Origin: Bacteroidales bacterium
Lineage (GTDB): Bacteria; Bacteroidota; Bacteroidia; Bacteroidales; UBA1402
DNA: 9,800 nucleotides
Assembly (NCBI GenBank): GCA_012511135.1
Contig: JAAZGQ010000022.1
Location: 1-9,800, forward strand
Direction: 5' to 3'
Shown: positions 7,669 to 9,800 of the stretch, one piece after another
Position numbering within the stretch: position 1 is the first letter of the stretch
Layout of the letters: every line of letters starts with the position of its first letter
Translations under genes and position numbers: made by a program
Notes under the pieces: model-generated
What the model saw: only the letters and a program-made list of their open reading frames with translations
What the model was told of the DNA's origin: nothing
Database searches by the model: none

Positions 7669-7725
7669 ATGGCTACTCAGCTCTTTGCTTACACTTATTA
7701 TTTTTACTTTAGCTGGACAAGTTAA
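7669..7725 (+). CDS. Aromatic-rich leader peptide of the operon attenuator (18 aa)
   Basis: This short frame runs from ATG at 7669 to TAA at 7723-7725 and encodes MATQLFAYTYYFYFSWTS. Eight of its 18 residues are aromatic (4 Tyr, 3 Phe, 1 Trp), with five in a row at positions 10-14 (YYFYF). It starts about 14 nt after the predicted transcription start, and its stop codon abuts the first arm of a terminator/antiterminator switch. The downstream genes are an aminotransferase and DAHP synthase. Composition, position and target pathway together match leader peptides of ribosome-mediated attenuators such as the E. coli pheA, pheST and trp leaders. The peptide itself probably has no function; its translation is the sensor for charged Tyr-tRNA and Phe-tRNA. 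Trp sits only two codons before the end, so it is probably a weaker signal. Initiation at this ATG is inferred; no Shine-Dalgarno is visible, which is usual for the phylum. Confidence 0.85.
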   Translation: MATQLFAYTYYFYFSWTS

Positions 7726-7787
7726 GGGCGGGATAATATTGTATAAAAGATCTGAGCAGATAAAATAAAATGATAGCGATCCCGCCC
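7726..7787 (+). promoter_or_regulatory. Antiterminator arm pair of the attenuator
   Basis: GGGCGGGAT at 7726-7734, starting on the base after the leader stop codon, is perfectly complementary over 9 bp to ATCCCGCCC at 7779-7787, the 5' arm of the downstream terminator. The two structures cannot coexist. A ribosome terminating at 7723-7725 would cover 7726-7734 and release the terminator arm. One stalled at the Tyr/Phe codons (7696-7710) would leave it free to form the antiterminator. The 44-nt intervening loop is AT-rich with only a weak 4-bp hairpin (ATCT GAGC AGAT at 7750-7761). I found no upstream segment able to sequester 7726-7734, so without leader translation the antiterminator should form by default. 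Confidence 0.8.
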
Positions 7788-7807
7788 AATTTGGGCGGGA
7801 TTTTTTT
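7779..7807 (+). terminator. Intrinsic terminator of the attenuator
   Basis: ATCCCGCCC (7779-7787), loop AATTT, and GGGCGGGAT (7793-7801) make a perfect 9-bp stem with seven G-C pairs, followed by a T7 run (7801-7807). This is a textbook Rho-independent terminator, placed 20 nt before the aminotransferase ATG and downstream of the promoter. It would therefore block expression of its own operon unless prevented. Its 3' arm repeats the post-leader segment 7726-7734 exactly. Confidence 0.93.
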
Positions 7808-7827
7808 GTTTATTAAAGTCAACAAGC

Positions 7828-9039
7828 ATGCAAAAAGAAATTAAACCTGCCGATCGCCTGGAAGGAATGAGCGAATACTACTTTTCGTCCAAACTTCGCG
7901 AAGTCGCCATGCTCAACGCCCAGGGAAAAGATATAATCAGTCTGGCTATTGGCAGTCCCGATTTAATGCCCCAAGACGGAGTAATAGAAACTTTATGTGA
8001 AGAAGCCAGGCAAAAGACGGCTCACGGCTATCAGCCTAATATTGGCCGTAAAGAATTGCGTTCTGCTTTTGCCGAATGGTATAAGGAATGGTATGCCGTG
8101 GAGCTGGATCCTGACAGGGAGATTCTTTCCTTGATTGGTTCCAAAGAGGGAGTCATGCATGTTTCCATGACTTTTTTGAACCCTGGTGATGCTGTTCTGC
8201 TGCCCAATCCGGGCTATCCTACTTACCGGGCAGTTAGTAAATTGGTTCAGGCCGAAATCATAGAATATGAACTTGATGAGCAACATCAATGGCAACCCGA
8301 TTTTGAAGCATTGGAAAAAATGGATCTGAGCCGGGTAAAACTCATGTGGGTGAATTACCCCCATATGCCTACCGGAGCTCCTGCTCAAAAAAGAACCTTC
8401 GAAAAACTGGGCGATTTCGGCCTTCGACATGGCATAATAATCTGCAACGACAATCCTTACAGTTTTATTTTGAACGATAAACCCTTGAGTATTTTGTCCA
8501 TTCCCGGAGCCAAAGACTGTTGTCTGGAAATGAACTCCCTGAGCAAGTCGCACAATATGCCGGGTTGGCGTATAGGCATACTAGCCGCTAAGCCTGAATT
8601 TATTTCCTGGGTTATCAGGTTCAAAAGCCATGTAGATTCCGGCCAATTCCTGCCCATGCAACTGGCGGCGGTTAAAGCAATGCAATCTGACAGAAGCTGG
8701 TACGCCAAACAAAACAGGCAATACAGCTCACGCAGAGTTTTGATCGAAGAATTGATGTGTACTTTACATTGTACTTTTGACGCAAGTCAGCAGGGTATTT
8801 TCTTATGGGGCCGTATCCCCGAAACTTACGCCGATGCTGCTGAAATCTGCGATAAACTTTTGTACGAAGCCGGTGTTTTTATTGCGCCCGGTTTCATATT
8901 TGGAAGCAAAGGCAACAACTATATCCGGATTTCTCTTTGCAGCCCCGAAGATAAAATCAGAGAAGCACTGAAGCGGGTTCGCAAACACCTGAGCAAACAA
9001 GAACGCAACAGAGCAAAGAAATCAACAGCCCTTATTTGA
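7828..9039 (+). CDS. PLP-dependent class I/II aminotransferase of the aromatic operon
   Basis: This 403-residue fold-type I aminotransferase is probably cytoplasmic. Visible landmarks are IGSPDLMP (41-48), HGYQPNIGRKELR (66-78), the PLP phosphate-binding SLIGSKEGVMH (101-111), LLPNPGYPTY (124-133), NYPHMPTGA (176-184, the counterpart of the usual NPNNPTG), CNDNPY with D208 and Y211, the Schiff-base lysine K240 in SLSKSHNMPGWRIG, and the carboxylate-binding arginine R368 in YIRISL. All core residues are present. It follows an aromatic-rich attenuator and is separated from DAHP synthase by 30 bp, which suggests transamination at the end of Phe/Tyr synthesis (prephenate, phenylpyruvate or hydroxyphenylpyruvate). 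Automatic pipelines often label such proteins LL-diaminopimelate or aspartate aminotransferase, so substrate specificity is inferred from context only. The ATG at 7828 is the first start after the terminator and puts the family N-terminus (IKPADRLEG) at residue 5. Confidence 0.9.
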   Translation: MQKEIKPADRLEGMSEYYFSSKLREVAMLNAQGKDIISLAIGSPDLMPQDGVIETLCEEARQKTAHGYQPNIGRKELRSAFAEWYKEWYAVELDPDREILSLIGSKEGVMHVSMTFLNPGDAVLLPNPGYPTYRAVSKLVQAEIIEYELDEQHQWQPDFEALEKMDLSRVKLMWVNYPHMPTGAPAQKRTFEKLGDFGLRHGIIICNDNPYSFILNDKPLSILSIPGAKDCCLEMNSLSKSHNMPGWRIGILAAKPEFISWVIRFKSHVDSGQFLPMQLAAVKAMQSDRSWYAKQNRQYSSRRVLIEELMCTLHCTFDASQQGIFLWGRIPETYADAAEICDKLLYEAGVFIAPGFIFGSKGNNYIRISLCSPEDKIREALKRVRKHLSKQERNRAKKSTALI

Positions 9040-9069
9040 TCGTAATTATTCATTATATACTAAAATAAT

Positions 9070-9800
9070 ATGCAATTCAACAAACAATTATTTCCCGATC
9101 TTGATTTAACAAGACCCATTGTTATTTCCGGCCCATGCAGTGCCGAAACCCAGGAGCAGGTGCTCTCAACAGCCAGACAACTTTGCGAAAGAGGCATACG
9201 AATATTCCGGGCAGGTATCTGGAAACCCCGCACCAGACCAGGTGCTTTCGAAGGGGTAGGTAACAAGGGTCTTGCATGGCTCAAACTCGTCAAAGAACAG
9301 ACCGGTATGTATACCTGTACCGAGGTGGCCTCTGCCCAACATGTGTACGAAGCTGTTAAGTATGGGGTAGACCTGCTGTGGATAGGAGCAAGAAGTACTG
9401 TCAATCCTTTTTTGATGCAGGAAATTGCCGATGCCGTTCAGGGGCTGGATATTCCTGTGCTGGTTAAAAATCCGGTCAATCCAGACCTGGAATTGTGGGT
9501 GGGAGCCATTGAGCGGCTATACAAAGCAGGAATCCGCAAGATGGGTGTTATTCACAGAGGTTTCAGTTCCTGGGACAAACAAATCTACCGCAATACTCCT
9601 CATTGGAATATTCCCATTGAATTGCGCCGGCGTTTCCCCGATTTGTTGATGTTTTGTGATCCCAGTCATATGGGAGGTAAACGTGAATTGATCTCTCCCT
9701 TGAGCCAGCAAGCCATGGATCTGAATTACGACGGTTTATTTATTGAAACACATTTTAAACCCGAAACGGCCCTGAGTGATGCTTGTCAGCAAATTACCCC
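9070..9800 (+). CDS. DAHP synthase, type I-beta (3' end outside window)
   Basis: The frame opens at ATG 9070 and is still open at the window edge, giving 243 residues. The enzyme condenses phosphoenolpyruvate and erythrose 4-phosphate into 3-deoxy-D-arabino-heptulosonate 7-phosphate, the first step of the shikimate pathway. Signatures are VISGPCSAE (18-26), FRAGIWKPRTRPGAFEG (46-62), EVASAQ (85-90), VKNPVNPD (132-139), IHRGFSSW (161-168) and CDPSHMGG (196-203). The presumed metal ligands are C23, H200, E226 and D237; the spacing of the last three (26 and 11 residues) equals that recalled for the Thermotoga enzyme. The chain begins directly at the barrel, with no N-terminal ferredoxin-like or ACT regulatory domain. 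In Bacteroidota this arrangement usually carries a C-terminal chorismate mutase domain, which would lie beyond 9800, so fusion is likely but unseen. It starts 30 bp after the aminotransferase, with no terminator between, in the same operon. Confidence 0.95.
   Translation, partial: MQFNKQLFPDLDLTRPIVISGPCSAETQEQVLSTARQLCERGIRIFRAGIWKPRTRPGAFEGVGNKGLAWLKLVKEQTGMYTCTEVASAQHVYEAVKYGVDLLWIGARSTVNPFLMQEIADAVQGLDIPVLVKNPVNPDLELWVGAIERLYKAGIRKMGVIHRGFSSWDKQIYRNTPHWNIPIELRRRFPDLLMFCDPSHMGGKRELISPLSQQAMDLNYDGLFIETHFKPETALSDACQQIT

Noticed and set aside
7779..7807. Reading the GC-rich terminator as the end of the recQ transcript
   Set aside because: It lies about 190 nt past the recQ stop, downstream of a good promoter and leader peptide, and its arms compete with the post-leader segment. 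Attenuation explains these facts together, although it may also stop recQ readthrough.
7588..7827. T-box or metabolite riboswitch in the aminotransferase leader
   Set aside because: No T-box-like TGGNACCGCG element or recognised aptamer core is present. The aromatic leader peptide supplies a sufficient sensor.
7770..7844. A 24-codon frame starting at ATG 7770 and running through the terminator into the aminotransferase start
   Set aside because: It is made of the terminator stem and T-run, has no aromatic bias, and overlaps the real gene out of frame. The structural role of these bases explains the sequence better.
7993..8553. Minus-strand 186-codon frame inside the aminotransferase gene
   Set aside because: It is the antisense shadow of conserved aminotransferase motifs, with no independent signals.

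Overview
The window looks like a chromosomal segment of a Bacteroidota (probably Bacteroidales) bacterium. The evidence is promoter-like elements of the TTG / TAnnTTTG type, the absence of clear Shine-Dalgarno sequences before most genes, a multi-FAS1 surface protein, and a beta-type DAHP synthase without an N-terminal regulatory domain. No mobile element, CRISPR array, tRNA or rRNA was found, and no stretch over 300 bases lacks a gene.

Layout. (1) Positions 1-1578 (+) hold the C-terminal part of a fasciclin (FAS1) repeat protein. A 17-bp hairpin at 1598-1639 separates it from the convergent gene. (2) Positions 1658-3678 (-) form a two-gene unit: a Sua5/YrdC-type threonylcarbamoyl-AMP synthase followed by a polyprenyl glycosylphosphotransferase that starts surface-polysaccharide synthesis. 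(3) A divergent promoter region of about 210 bp leads to recJ (3888-5609, +) and recQ (5683-7587, +), a 5'-3' exonuclease and 3'-5' helicase pair for DNA end resection and recombinational repair. (4) Positions 7621-9800 (+) hold an aromatic amino-acid operon: a PLP aminotransferase and a DAHP synthase, which is cut by the window edge.

The highlight is the 240-bp gap between recQ and the aminotransferase. It contains what reads as a complete ribosome-mediated transcription attenuator. A promoter at 7621-7648 precedes an 18-codon leader peptide, MATQLFAYTYYFYFSWTS (4 Tyr, 3 Phe, 1 Trp). The nine bases directly after its stop codon, GGGCGGGAT, are repeated exactly in the 3' arm of an intrinsic terminator 20 nt before the aminotransferase. 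Both copies can pair with the same ATCCCGCCC, so antiterminator and terminator are mutually exclusive. The predicted logic is that a shortage of charged Tyr-tRNA or Phe-tRNA stalls the ribosome in the leader, the post-stop segment captures the terminator's 5' arm, and the operon is read through. When aromatic amino acids are plentiful the ribosome reaches the stop codon, covers that segment, and the terminator forms. The DAHP synthase commits carbon to the shikimate pathway and the aminotransferase probably acts at its Phe/Tyr end, so the sensed codons match the pathway.
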